Shown here piece after piece: positions 43,023 through 51,256 of a stretch of 57,994 bases of DNA (position 1 is the first letter of the stretch; every line of letters starts with the position of its first letter). The notes under the pieces are model-generated. The model did no database searches. It was not told where the DNA came from and saw only the letters and a list, made by a program, of their open reading frames with translations. Source of the stretch: Chryseobacterium sp. (GTDB lineage: Bacteria; Bacteroidota; Bacteroidia; Flavobacteriales; Weeksellaceae); contig QFQW01000013.1 of assembly GCA_003248755.1 (NCBI GenBank), forward strand, positions 1 through 57,994, read 5' to 3'. Made by a program: the position numbers and the translations under genes.

Positions 43023-44207
43023 ATGCAAAAAATCTTAATAGTAGAAGACGAAAAAGCAATATCCGGAGTTCTACACAGTATTTTATCAGACGAACTACCT
43101 GATTACCAATTCGAAATAGCCGAAGATGGTTTTGAGGGATTCAAATTCATAGAGAAAGAAGACTTTGCTCTGGTGATTTCTGATATCAAAATGCCGAAAA
43201 TCTCGGGAACCGAACTTTTGAAACAAAGCCTTCAGCTGAAGCCTGACACCACGTTTGTGATGATTTCCGGTCACGCAGATATTGATACGGCCGTCAGCTG
43301 TTTGAAAGAAGGTGCATACGATTTTATTTCCAAGCCTATCGACATCAACCGATTGATAACAAGCGTGAAAAATGCGCTCGACAAAGGTAATCTTCAAAAA
43401 GTCAACTCTAATCTTAAGCAGGAGAATTCTCAGCTTAAGAAGAAAGTTAATAAAAAATATCAGATGATTGGACAATCGTCTGCGCTTAAAAGAATTCAAG
43501 AAATCATCGACAAAGTAGCACCTTCTGATGCACGAGTTTTAATCACCGGACCAAACGGAGCCGGTAAAGAATTGGTAGCACACGCTATCCATTCACAAAG
43601 CGAACGTTCCCGCGGACCAATGGTAGAAGTGAACTGTGCGGCGATTCCTTCAGAATTGATTGAAAGCGAATTATTCGGACATGTAAAAGGTTCTTTTACC
43701 GGAGCAATCAAAGATAAATCAGGAAAATTCGAGCAGGCAACTGGCGGTACTATTTTCCTGGATGAGATTGGCGATATGAGCCTTGTAGCTCAGGCAAAAG
43801 TATTGAGAGCTTTGCAGGAAAGTAAAGTTTCTCCTGTCGGAAGTGATAAGGAAATCAAAGTGGATGTTCGCGTCATTGCTGCGACAAACAAGAACTTAGC
43901 TAAAGAAATCGAAGCCGGAAAATTCAGGGAAGATTTGTTCCACAGACTTTCCGTTATTGAAATCAATGTTCCGTCTTTGAATGACAGGATTGAAGATATC
44001 CCTTTGTTGGTAGAATATTTCACACAGTTAATCGCTGCCGAAAATGGTTCTGCACCAAAGAAATTCGATGAAAAATCCATCAAAGCTTTACAGCAGTTTG
44101 ACTGGACAGGAAACATCAGAGAACTTAGAAACGTTGTAGAAAGATTAATCATTTTGGGCGCTGACCCTGTGACTGCTGACGACGTCTCGAATTTTGTAAA
44201 GAAGTAA
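43023..44207 (+). CDS. Sigma-54-dependent response regulator lacking a Fis-type HTH
   Basis: A 394-residue NtrC/AtoC-like activator. Receiver domain 1-120 has phospho-acceptor Asp54 in VISDIKMPK. The AAA+ domain has Walker A GPNGAGKE (176-183; usually GESGTGKE), GSFTGA in place of GAFTGA (223-228), Walker B GTIFLDE (242-248) and R-fingers in the GKFREDLFHRLSV region. It ends at ADDVSNFVKK, right after the lid subdomain, about 50-70 residues short of full-length NtrC proteins, so the DNA-binding domain is missing. No sensor kinase is adjacent. It is followed by a strong terminator. Confidence 0.92.
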   Translation: MQKILIVEDEKAISGVLHSILSDELPDYQFEIAEDGFEGFKFIEKEDFALVISDIKMPKISGTELLKQSLQLKPDTTFVMISGHADIDTAVSCLKEGAYDFISKPIDINRLITSVKNALDKGNLQKVNSNLKQENSQLKKKVNKKYQMIGQSSALKRIQEIIDKVAPSDARVLITGPNGAGKELVAHAIHSQSERSRGPMVEVNCAAIPSELIESELFGHVKGSFTGAIKDKSGKFEQATGGTIFLDEIGDMSLVAQAKVLRALQESKVSPVGSDKEIKVDVRVIAATNKNLAKEIEAGKFREDLFHRLSVIEINVPSLNDRIEDIPLLVEYFTQLIAAENGSAPKKFDEKSIKALQQFDWTGNIRELRNVVERLIILGADPVTADDVSNFVKK

Positions 44208-44229
44208 ACTTAATTAAATATTATATTTA

Positions 44230-44256
44230 GCCGCAGTTTCTTCTGCGGTTTTTTTT
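44230..44256 (+). terminator. Terminator of the response-regulator gene
   Basis: CCGCAG / CTGCGG stem (with one outer G-U pair) around a TTTCTT loop, followed by nine T. Confidence 0.9.
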
Positions 44257-44317
44257 TGAACAAAAATGAAGATTTATCAATTATGATTTTTCTTTTAATA
44301 AAAATATATGAAACAAA

Positions 44318-45682
44318 ATGAACTTTTTAAATAAACAATACACACAGGAAGGATTGAAACTCGCACTTCCTGTAATGCTGACACAAGTCGGGCAGGTGTC
44401 TGTAAATTTATTCGACAACATTATCGTCGGGAAACTTTTGGGAGCTCAGGCTTTGGCTTCGGTTTCTCTTGGTAATGCTTTATTTTTCTCGATTTTCGTA
44501 TTGGCTTTGGGATTTTCTTTTGCGATTCCGCCTTTGGTTTCCGAAGCTCATTCTCAAGGAAAACACGACACAATCAATTCGGTTTTCAGACACGGATTTG
44601 TGATTAATCTTGGAATCGGGATTTTGCTGATGATAATTTTGTTAGCAGCACTTCCATTGATTTATCATCTTGACCAGCCGAAAGAAATCATTCCAAATAC
44701 GATTAGTTTCTTGAGCATCATGGCATTTACGATGATTCCATTTATGATGTTCCAGACTTTGAGAGAGGTTTCGGAAGGGTTATCGTTTACAATTGGAGTA
44801 ACGAAAGCTACAATCATTGCAAACATCATTAACATTGCTTTGAATTATGTTTTCATCAAAGGACTTTTCGGATTGCCTGCAATGGGCGTTCAAGGTTCGG
44901 CTTTAGCAACTTTGATTGCCAGAATATTTATGGTCGTTTTCTTATATTTTGTTTTGGTAAAAGAACAAAAAACGAGACGTTATATCAAAGAATTCTCTCT
45001 GAAGATCTCAGAATTCAGTAAAGAGATGTTTTCCAAAATGATAAAACTGGGATTCCCAACTGCAATGCAAATGTTCTTTGAAGTAACGGCTTTTGCAGCG
45101 GCAGCTTTCATTTGTGGACTGATAAGTTCAACCGACATTGCATCACACCAGATTGCACTTTCTATGGCTTCGTTTACCTTCAATCTTTGTATTGGTTTCA
45201 GTGTGGCTTCTACAGTGATGATTGGGAACAAAATGGGTATTGGAGATTATGCAGGTCTGAGAAAAATCGGGATTAATAACTTTAAACTGACTTTGATTTA
45301 TATGGGATTCTGTGGTTTGATGTTCATTCTTTTCAGAAATGTTCTGCCTCATTTTTTCACGAAAGAAAGTGATGTTCTGGTTATCAATTTGGCTTCAAAA
45401 TTAATGATTATTGCTGCACTTTTCCAGTTATCAGACGGAATCCAAGTAACTGCTTTAGGTTGTCTGAGAGGAATCCAAGATGTGAAAATCCCTAGTATTA
45501 TTACTTTTGTTGCCTATTGGATTTTCACGATTCCGGTTGGATTTTTCCTTTGTGTGACGATGAAAATGGGTGCTTTCGGGATGTGGATTGCGCTGGGAAT
45601 TGGATTGACGATTTCTGCGGTTCTTTTGGTGATTAGGTTTTTGAGGCTGAGCAAGACGAAAGCTTTGGCTTTGACTAATTAA
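44318..45682 (+). CDS. MATE family efflux transporter
   Basis: A 454-residue inner-membrane antiporter with twelve hydrophobic spans in two related halves. The first half begins EGLKLALPVMLTQVGQVSVNLFDNIIVGKLLGAQALASVSLGN, which carries the conserved 'xxDxxxVGxLG..ALA' MATE signature. The second half shows KLGFPTAMQMFFEVTAFAAAAFICG. Such proteins export cationic drugs and metabolites using sodium or proton gradients, and the substrate cannot be assigned. It is a single gene with no regulator beside it. Confidence 0.93.
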   Translation: MNFLNKQYTQEGLKLALPVMLTQVGQVSVNLFDNIIVGKLLGAQALASVSLGNALFFSIFVLALGFSFAIPPLVSEAHSQGKHDTINSVFRHGFVINLGIGILLMIILLAALPLIYHLDQPKEIIPNTISFLSIMAFTMIPFMMFQTLREVSEGLSFTIGVTKATIIANIINIALNYVFIKGLFGLPAMGVQGSALATLIARIFMVVFLYFVLVKEQKTRRYIKEFSLKISEFSKEMFSKMIKLGFPTAMQMFFEVTAFAAAAFICGLISSTDIASHQIALSMASFTFNLCIGFSVASTVMIGNKMGIGDYAGLRKIGINNFKLTLIYMGFCGLMFILFRNVLPHFFTKESDVLVINLASKLMIIAALFQLSDGIQVTALGCLRGIQDVKIPSIITFVAYWIFTIPVGFFLCVTMKMGAFGMWIALGIGLTISAVLLVIRFLRLSKTKALALTN

Positions 45683-45818
45683 TTTTATCGCAAAGGCGCA
45701 TTTTTGTTTATTAATGATGTATTAATTAAGTCTCCAAGTTGAAAATTGTAAAAGTCTTCGAATACGCTTAGACTAACATTGTATTAATAAACACAATTTT
45801 TGAAACAGTGAATTGCTC

Positions 45819-45899
45819 GCAGTCCGACTTGAGCGGAAATCCTTTTTACGCAACGAAGTGGAGTGAAAAGATTGGGAGCGGAAGGCGGATTAAACTGCC
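45819..45899 (-). repeat. Dispersed hairpin repeat, copy 2
   Basis: Read on the minus strand: TCCGCCTTCCGCTCCCAATC, TTTTC, a variable loop with ACTTCGTTGC, then AAAAAGGATTTCCGCTCAAG and TCGGACTGC. Layout and key words (TCCGCT..ATCTTTT, AAAAAGGAT..CCGCT) match copies 1 and 3, while the loop is unrelated. It lies in the 298-nt gap between the MATE gene and argS, which holds no gene. Confidence 0.7.
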
Positions 45900-45955
45900 C
45901 AAATAATTACAAAATTATAATGGTGACTTTGCGTGAAAAACCTATTTTAAATTTT

Positions 45956-45963
45956 TAAATTTG
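45956..45963 (+). promoter_or_regulatory. -7 box of argS
   Basis: TAAATTTG matches TAnnTTTG and ends 17 nt before the argS ATG. Confidence 0.6.
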
Positions 45964-45980
45964 CAACTCAATATTTTACA

Positions 45981-47744
45981 ATGACTATCAAACAACATAT
46001 ACAATCTAAAATATCGGAAATCGTTTCCAAATTATACCGCATCGAGAATGTGACGCTGGAAGTCCAGAAGAACAAAACGGAGTTTGAAGGCGATTTCACA
46101 ATCGTGATTTTTCCGCTGGTAAAACTAGCTAAGAAAAGTCCTGATGTTCTTGGAAATGAACTTGGTGAAGAAATCAAAAACCAAATCGATTTAATAGAAA
46201 ACTTCAGAATCGTGAAAGGTTTTCTTAACTTGAAAGTTGAAGATTCAGCGTTCTTACAAGAGTTTTCTGAAACGGAAAAGAACTTCGATTCCACACCTTC
46301 CAAAAACGAAACGGTCATGGTGGAATATTCTTCCCCGAATACCAACAAACCGCTCCATTTGGGACACATCAGAAATAATCTTCTCGGTTTTTCTGTAGCT
46401 GAAATTCTGAAAGCGGACGGATACAATGTTATCAAAACGCAAATCATCAACGACCGTGGAATCCACATCTGCAAATCTATGTTGGCCTGGAAAAAGTTCG
46501 GAAACGGAGAAACGCCGGAATCTACAGGCTTGAAGGGCGATAAATTGGTCGGAAACTACTATGTGGAATTCGATAAATTATATAAATCCGAAATCAAAGC
46601 ACAAGTAGCTGACGGAATAGATGAGGAAACAGCGAAAAAGCAAGCGCCGTCTATCATCGAAGCGCAGAAAATGCTTTTGAAATGGGAACAAAACGACGCT
46701 GACGTTCGCAAACTTTGGGAAATGATGAATTCTTGGGTTTATGCAGGATTTAATCAGACTTATGCGAGATTGGGTGTTAATTTTGACCAGGTTCAGTACG
46801 AGAGTAATACTTATCTTTTGGGAAAAGATTTGATTCAGCAAGGGTTGGACAATGGTGTTCTTTACAAAAAAGAAGACGGTTCTGTTTGGTGTGACCTGAC
46901 AGACGAAGGTCTTGACCAAAAACTCTTGTTACGTTCTGACGGAACTTCGGTTTATATGACTCAGGATTTGGGAACTGCTGTGGAACGTTTCAAAGATAAC
47001 GACATCCAAAGATTGATTTATACCGTTGGAAACGAACAGGATTATCACTTTCAGGTTTTGTTCAAAATTTTGAAAAAATTGGGTTATAATTGGGCAGACC
47101 ATCTTTATCATTTGTCTTACGGAATGGTTGAATTGCCAGAAGGAAAAATGAAATCCCGTGAAGGAACTGTGGTTGACGCCGATGACCTTGTTCAGGAAAT
47201 GTATCTGACTGCAAAAGAAAAATCTCAAGAACTTGGTAAGTTGGAGAGTTTGAGTAATGAGGAGAAAGAGCGTTCTTATGAAACGGTTGGATTAGGCGCT
47301 TTGAAATATTTCATCTTGAAAGTTGACCCGAAAAAGAAAATGCTTTTCAATCCAGCAGAAAGTATCGATTTTAATGGAAATACAGGTCCATTTATTCAAT
47401 ATACTTATGCGCGAATTCAGTCACTTTTGGATAAGGCGAATTATTCTGCAAAAGGACTTTCTGATGCTTATCTTCCGAATGTTGGTGAGAAGGATTTGAT
47501 AATGCTTCTTTCGGAATTCAAAGATGTGATTGCAAAGGCTTCGGAATCTCTGAGTCCGGCTCTGGTTGCCAATTATGTTTATGAATTGGTGAAATCTTAT
47601 AATTCTTTTTATCAGAACAATCCAATCTTAAATCAGGATGATGAAAATGCGAAACAATTCCGTCTTCAGATTTCCGATCTGGCTGGAAAAACGATTAAGA
47701 AAGGGCTTTCACTGCTTGGAATTAACGTAGTAAACAGAATGTAG
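45981..47744 (+). CDS. argS: Arginyl-tRNA synthetase
   Basis: Charges tRNA-Arg in the cytoplasm. The 587-residue protein has the N-terminal Add-1 domain (1-105), the class I HIGH motif as HLGH (126-129, in SSPNTNKPLHLGHIRNN), the KMSKS-like GKMKSREGTVVDADDL, and a DALR anticodon-binding domain ending KGLSLLGINVVNRM. Length and order are normal for ArgS. It has its own promoter and a terminator directly after the stop. Confidence 0.97.
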   Translation: MTIKQHIQSKISEIVSKLYRIENVTLEVQKNKTEFEGDFTIVIFPLVKLAKKSPDVLGNELGEEIKNQIDLIENFRIVKGFLNLKVEDSAFLQEFSETEKNFDSTPSKNETVMVEYSSPNTNKPLHLGHIRNNLLGFSVAEILKADGYNVIKTQIINDRGIHICKSMLAWKKFGNGETPESTGLKGDKLVGNYYVEFDKLYKSEIKAQVADGIDEETAKKQAPSIIEAQKMLLKWEQNDADVRKLWEMMNSWVYAGFNQTYARLGVNFDQVQYESNTYLLGKDLIQQGLDNGVLYKKEDGSVWCDLTDEGLDQKLLLRSDGTSVYMTQDLGTAVERFKDNDIQRLIYTVGNEQDYHFQVLFKILKKLGYNWADHLYHLSYGMVELPEGKMKSREGTVVDADDLVQEMYLTAKEKSQELGKLESLSNEEKERSYETVGLGALKYFILKVDPKKKMLFNPAESIDFNGNTGPFIQYTYARIQSLLDKANYSAKGLSDAYLPNVGEKDLIMLLSEFKDVIAKASESLSPALVANYVYELVKSYNSFYQNNPILNQDDENAKQFRLQISDLAGKTIKKGLSLLGINVVNRM

Positions 47745-47764
47745 AATCATTCGAAATATAAATT

Positions 47765-47792
47765 AAAACTCTGCTAAAAAGCGGAGTTTTTT
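47765..47792 (+). terminator. argS terminator
   Basis: AAAACTCTGCT / AGCGGAGTTTT (11-bp stem with one G-U pair, 4-nt loop) followed by TTGTTTT. Confidence 0.85.
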
Positions 47793-47839
47793 GTTTTCGG
47801 AATTGGAATGTTTATATTGAAATTACTTAATTTTATAAA

Positions 47840-48043
47840 ATGAGAGACCCTAAACGCATTAAACCATTCTTAGAAAAAATAGAAAAAATTTGGTCAGAAA
47901 ATCCTGATTATCGTTTCGGGCAGCTTGTTATGGCTATTACAAGAACTAATGAGCACAATCCAAAACTTTTTAATATTGAAGAGGAAGAATTTGTTAAGAA
48001 ACTTGAGGAGCTAAAACAACTTATAAATAAGAATAATAAGTAA
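47840..48043 (+). CDS. Small conserved-looking protein (67 aa), function unknown
   Basis: A 67-residue protein beginning MRDPKRIKPFLEKIEKIWSE followed by NPDYRFGQLVMAI and an acidic-basic C-terminal helix. The pattern RDPxRI...L..IWxxxPDxRLGQL occurs in many small bacterial and phage ORFs of unknown role, so I consider this one real. It is probably all helical and cytosolic. It follows the argS terminator and faces the tRNA-Gln gene. Confidence 0.7.
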   Translation: MRDPKRIKPFLEKIEKIWSENPDYRFGQLVMAITRTNEHNPKLFNIEEEEFVKKLEELKQLINKNNK

Positions 48044-48140
48044 TCTAAAAATTTACTTCCTTAAAGTACACAATGTGAGTCCAGCAACCCTGCTCAAGAA
48101 TTCATAAAACTCTTAACAAAATCTACCAATTAAAAACAAA

Positions 48141-48166
48141 AAACGCCCTGAGAATTCAGAGCGTTT
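48141..48166 (-). terminator. Terminator of the tRNA-Gln gene
   Basis: AAACGCCCTGA / TCAGAGCGTTT (11 bp, one mismatch, 4-nt loop) just downstream of the tRNA on the minus strand, followed by TTTGTTTTTAA. Confidence 0.8.
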
Positions 48167-48180
48167 AAAGCTAAACTTTG

Positions 48181-48251
48181 TAGACCCACAGGGATTCGAA
48201 CCCCGACAGGCGGTACCAAAAACCGAAGTGCTACCGTTACACCATGGGTCT
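48181..48251 (-). tRNA. tRNA-Gln (anticodon TTG)
   Basis: A 71-nt cloverleaf. The acceptor stem AGACCCA pairs with TGGGTCT, with discriminator A. The D-arm is GTGT/GCAC, the anticodon loop TTTTGGT gives anticodon TTG (reads CAA), and the T-arm is CGGGG-TTCGAAT-CCCTG. The 3' CCA is not encoded. One mismatch closes the anticodon stem at position 27-43. It is a single tRNA gene with its own terminator. Confidence 0.95.
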
Positions 48252-48351
48252 GTCGTTTATTGTGGTGCAAATTTAGGGCTTTTTTTTTAACTTCCAAATT
48301 ATTTGTGAAAAAAAATGCATAATTTTATAAAATAATTTTTCGCTCAACCTA

Positions 48352-49455
48352 ATGTTAATCGACCTTTCCAAAGCATTACCTATCAGCCAAACCTCGTCTA
48401 ACAAATTTGAAACCAAAGTTTTAGACTTCATAAAAGAATGGTTTTCGGGGTCCAAAACTGTGAAAATTCAGAGTTCTGGCTCAACCGGAATTCCGAAAGT
48501 TTTTGATATCAAAAAATCAAAAATGTTGAATTCGGCGGAGATGACCTGTGATTTTTTAGGCTTGAAAGAAGGAAATATTGCCCTACTCTGTCTTCCGATT
48601 GAATATATCTCCGGAAAAATGATGGTCGTAAGAAGTATTTCAAGAAAATTAAAACTTAAAATTGCGCCAACTTCTCTCAATCCTTTAGAAAAAATCAATG
48701 AAGAAATTGATTTCTGCGCAATGACACCTTTGCAGGTTGAAAATTCTCTGGACAAAATTTATTTAATAAAAAATCTCATTATCGGAGGTGCATCAGTTTC
48801 TGAAACTTTAAAAAGAAAGATTCAAGAATCTTTAAATAAAAAAGAAAAAGGCTTCGAGAGCCTCAGCCTGACAAATAATCCTCAAACTAAAATATTCGAG
48901 ACTTACGGAATGAGTGAGACACTTTCTCACATTGCATTGAAACAGATTTTCCCGAATCCGGAAGATTGGTTTACGGTTTTTGATGGTGTTGATGTTTCTC
49001 TGGATGAAAGAGGTTGTTTGAAAATATTGGCTCCAAAACTTAATTCAGATATTCTACAGACGAATGATTTGGTTGAAATTAATGACAAAAGACAATTCCG
49101 ATTTCTGGGAAGAATTGATAATGTAATTAATTCCGGAGGTGCAAAGATTTTCCCCGAAGAATTAGAAAAATTGGTCAAACAAAACATTCCGAATGAAGTT
49201 GTTTTCCTTGGAATTGAAGATGAAAAACTGGGACAGAAATTAGTTTTGGCGGTTGAAGATGCAAGATGCGAGACGCAAGGTTCAGCGAATGATGATTTAA
49301 ATCCCGAGTTACAAAATCTTAAATCTCAAATCTCAAATCTCAACTTCGAAAAGTCATTTCATAAACCAAAAGAAATTATTTTTGTCGAACAAATCCCAAG
49401 AACGCCGAACGGAAAAGTGAATCGCCTTGAATTGAAAAAATTAATCAAAAACTAA
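48352..49455 (+). CDS. menE: AMP-binding acyl-CoA ligase, probable O-succinylbenzoate-CoA ligase
   Basis: A 367-residue adenylating enzyme, short as usual for MenE of Bacteroidota. The P-loop is SSGSTGIPKVF (about 43-53), the A5 motif IFETYGMSETLSHIALK, the A8 hinge region FLGRIDNVINSGGAKIFPEE, and the catalytic A10 lysine lies in PRTPNGKVNRLELKK. MenE joins CoA to O-succinylbenzoate in menaquinone synthesis. Other men genes are not next to it, so the name rests on size and motif similarity. The arfB gene starts 1 nt after its stop. Confidence 0.75.
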   Translation: MLIDLSKALPISQTSSNKFETKVLDFIKEWFSGSKTVKIQSSGSTGIPKVFDIKKSKMLNSAEMTCDFLGLKEGNIALLCLPIEYISGKMMVVRSISRKLKLKIAPTSLNPLEKINEEIDFCAMTPLQVENSLDKIYLIKNLIIGGASVSETLKRKIQESLNKKEKGFESLSLTNNPQTKIFETYGMSETLSHIALKQIFPNPEDWFTVFDGVDVSLDERGCLKILAPKLNSDILQTNDLVEINDKRQFRFLGRIDNVINSGGAKIFPEELEKLVKQNIPNEVVFLGIEDEKLGQKLVLAVEDARCETQGSANDDLNPELQNLKSQISNLNFEKSFHKPKEIIFVEQIPRTPNGKVNRLELKKLIKN

Positions 49456-49456
49456 A

Positions 49457-49849
49457 ATGAAAGATTTCTCTACCGAAATCAGTTACAAAACGTCCCGCTC
49501 CTCCGGAGCTGGCGGACAAAACGTGAATAAGGTGGAAACGGCTGTGACGGGAATTTGGAATGTAATGGAAAGCCAATTTTTCTCTTTTGATGAAAAGCTG
49601 AGAATCTCGGAAAAACTGAAAAACAGAATCAATTCTGAAGGTCTTCTTCAAATGACTTCATCTGAGAGCAGAACTCAGCTTCAAAACAAAAAAATCGTGA
49701 CTGAGAAAATGCTGGAACTGGTTGAAAAATCACTATTTGTTCCAAAGAAACGGCTTGCTACAAAACCTTCAAAAGGTCAAATCCAAAAACGTATCGACAA
49801 CAAAAAGAAATTGTCCGAGAAGAAAGAGAACCGAAAATTCAGGTTTTAA
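49457..49849 (+). CDS. arfB: Alternative ribosome-rescue factor B (peptidyl-tRNA hydrolase)
   Basis: A 130-residue protein that frees stalled ribosomes by hydrolysing peptidyl-tRNA. The catalytic GGQ is Gly19-Gly20-Gln21 in SSGAGGQNVNKVETAV. The body is the RF1-like domain, and the C-terminal tail (KPSKGQIQKRIDNKKKLSEK, then KKENRKFRF) is basic as needed to enter the empty mRNA channel. Length matches ArfB/YaeJ. It begins 1 nt after the menE-like stop, and its last 11 nt overlap the convergent protease-like gene. Confidence 0.92.
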   Translation: MKDFSTEISYKTSRSSGAGGQNVNKVETAVTGIWNVMESQFFSFDEKLRISEKLKNRINSEGLLQMTSSESRTQLQNKKIVTEKMLELVEKSLFVPKKRLATKPSKGQIQKRIDNKKKLSEKKENRKFRF

Positions 49850-50366
49850 AATCCGAAAGCTTTTCTATTTCCTGATTAATTCTCTGAGTGTATTCATATT
49901 GTTTGTCACGAATTCTTCCGTGATTGGTTACCGTTTCATAATCCTGCTGATAATCCTTGTAATCATCATAAACATCCGTGTAAAACTTTTGAAGCGTTTT
50001 GGTATCCATTGTCTTATCACTGATTACTTTCCTGAATCTCCTCGCAAACAATTCGGCAATATCAAAATGACTTTGCTCGTGCATTAGAACCAGATCCGTT
50101 TTGTGGTCACTATGCGCCCAAGATTTTGATGGCACAAAAAAAGATTCTATCTTAACTTCTTTGGACGTGAACTTTTTGGTTGGACTGTTCAATAAATAGG
50201 AGATTCCACAAAAGGTTGTCGCTGCGGCATTGGAGGTATTAGATTGCGTTTTAGATTGAAAATCTTCCCAAACAAGTTTTCGGTTTGCATTCCAAAAAAT
50301 CTTGTCCTGGGCTTTTGCCAAACCAATGATAAACAGAAAAATAAATACTAAAAATGGTCGTAACAT
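49839..50366 (-). CDS. Secreted DUF922-like putative zinc protease
   Basis: A 175-residue exported protein with signal peptide MLRPFLVFIFLFIIGLAKAQ. NRKLVWEDFQSKTQS is the typical start of DUF922 (COG5661) proteins, and LVLMHEQSHFDIAELFARRF contains HEQSH, a HExxH zinc motif. Proteolysis has not been shown for this group as far as I know. It overlaps arfB by 11 nt in convergent orientation, so the two 3' ends share coding DNA. Confidence 0.82.
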   Translation of the reverse strand: MLRPFLVFIFLFIIGLAKAQDKIFWNANRKLVWEDFQSKTQSNTSNAAATTFCGISYLLNSPTKKFTSKEVKIESFFVPSKSWAHSDHKTDLVLMHEQSHFDIAELFARRFRKVISDKTMDTKTLQKFYTDVYDDYKDYQQDYETVTNHGRIRDKQYEYTQRINQEIEKLSDFKT

Positions 50367-50445
50367 ATCTGTTAGATGTTTTTTTTCAATAAATGTTAAT
50401 TTATTTCCACAAAACTTGTACTTTTACCTCCCTGCATTTTAAAAA

Positions 50446-50925
50446 ATGGAAAAAGAGATAAAAATCAACTTTGAAGTCATCCCGAGTTACGAAGAGCTCA
50501 ACGATATAGAAAAAACACTATTTGATAAAGCCAAAACCATTCGAGAACAAGCCTACGCACCTTACTCTCATTTCCTTGTTGGATGCGCGCTGCTTCTGGA
50601 AAACGGAGAGATAATAACGGGAAGCAATCAGGAAAACGCCGCTTATCCTTCCGGATTGTGTGCAGAGAGAACGACCATTTTTTGGACTTCTGCCAATTAT
50701 CCGGATGTAAAAATCAAAAAAATATTTGTGATTGGCGGACCGCAAAATGATTTGAGTTCTGTACCAATTCCACCTTGTGGCAGCTGCAGACAATCGATTC
50801 TGGAATATGAGGCTAAGCAGAAACAACAAATCGAAATCTATTTTGCAGCACCAAACGGAGAAATCATCAAAACAAAATCTATCCGGGACTTGTTACCTTT
50901 CTCTTTTGACGGAAGCTTCCTATAA
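50446..50925 (+). CDS. cdd: Cytidine deaminase
   Basis: A 159-residue cytosolic enzyme that converts cytidine to uridine for pyrimidine salvage. Zinc ligands and catalytic Glu are Cys72-Ala-Glu74 in SGLCAERTTIFW and Cys111/Cys114 in PPCGSCRQS. The substrate strand APYSHFLVGCALLLENGEI is also typical. Length fits the tetrameric short type with a modest N-terminal addition. It is transcribed divergently from the DUF922 gene, about 80 nt apart. Confidence 0.95.
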   Translation: MEKEIKINFEVIPSYEELNDIEKTLFDKAKTIREQAYAPYSHFLVGCALLLENGEIITGSNQENAAYPSGLCAERTTIFWTSANYPDVKIKKIFVIGGPQNDLSSVPIPPCGSCRQSILEYEAKQKQQIEIYFAAPNGEIIKTKSIRDLLPFSFDGSFL

Positions 50926-50929
50926 TTTT

Positions 50930-51072
50930 TAGGAGCAAGACGGTTGGTCTGTCGATTGACGTTTCCAGCCTGCTGTCCACTATATCTTTTTTGTTTTTTA
51001 CACGTTCTGTCATTCCGAACAACGTGAGGAGTCTAAAAAAACAAAAAAGGATGCCGTTCCCATCAGGGCTAT
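50930..51072 (+). repeat. Dispersed hairpin repeat, copy 3
   Basis: Read on the plus strand: AGGAGC, CTGCTGTCCACTATATC, TTTTTTGTTTTTT, then an insert of about 40 nt (ACGTTCTGTCATTCCGAACA and GTGAGGAGTCT), then AAAAAACAAAAAAGGATGCC, TTCCCATCAGGGCTATG. It matches copy 1 in both arms, and the insert splits the inner stem. It fills most of the gap between cdd and the FG-GAP gene, which holds no gene. Confidence 0.75.
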
Positions 51073-51124
51073 GTTGACGTTTTGTATTCTTTTCACTTTT
51101 TAGAATTTTTAGAAATCAATAAAA

Positions 51125-51176
51125 AACCACATCGTCACATAGAAAAATGAAAGATAAAATATGTGCCTATGTGGTT
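51125..51176. repeat. CACATAG hairpin repeat, copy A
   Basis: AACCACATCGTCACATAG (51125-51142) pairs with ATATGTGCCTATGTGGTT (51159-51176) at 15 of 18 positions. A second copy lies at 57487-57596. Confidence 0.7.
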
Positions 51177-51190
51177 ATAAAATATCGAAA

Positions 51191-51218
51191 AACCCATTCA
51201 AAATCTGAATGGGCTTTT
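51191..51218 (-). terminator. Terminator of the FG-GAP protein gene
   Basis: CCCATTCA / TGAATGGG stem with a 5-nt loop, followed on the minus strand by TTTTTCG. It lies about 40 nt after the stop codon. Confidence 0.75.
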
Positions 51219-51256
51219 CTTTTTAAAATGTAGATATGGATATGAAAATTTGGTTA

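Noticed and set aside
43095..43499. 134-codon minus-strand ORF inside the response-regulator gene
   Set aside because: Antisense shadow of the receiver and linker domains.
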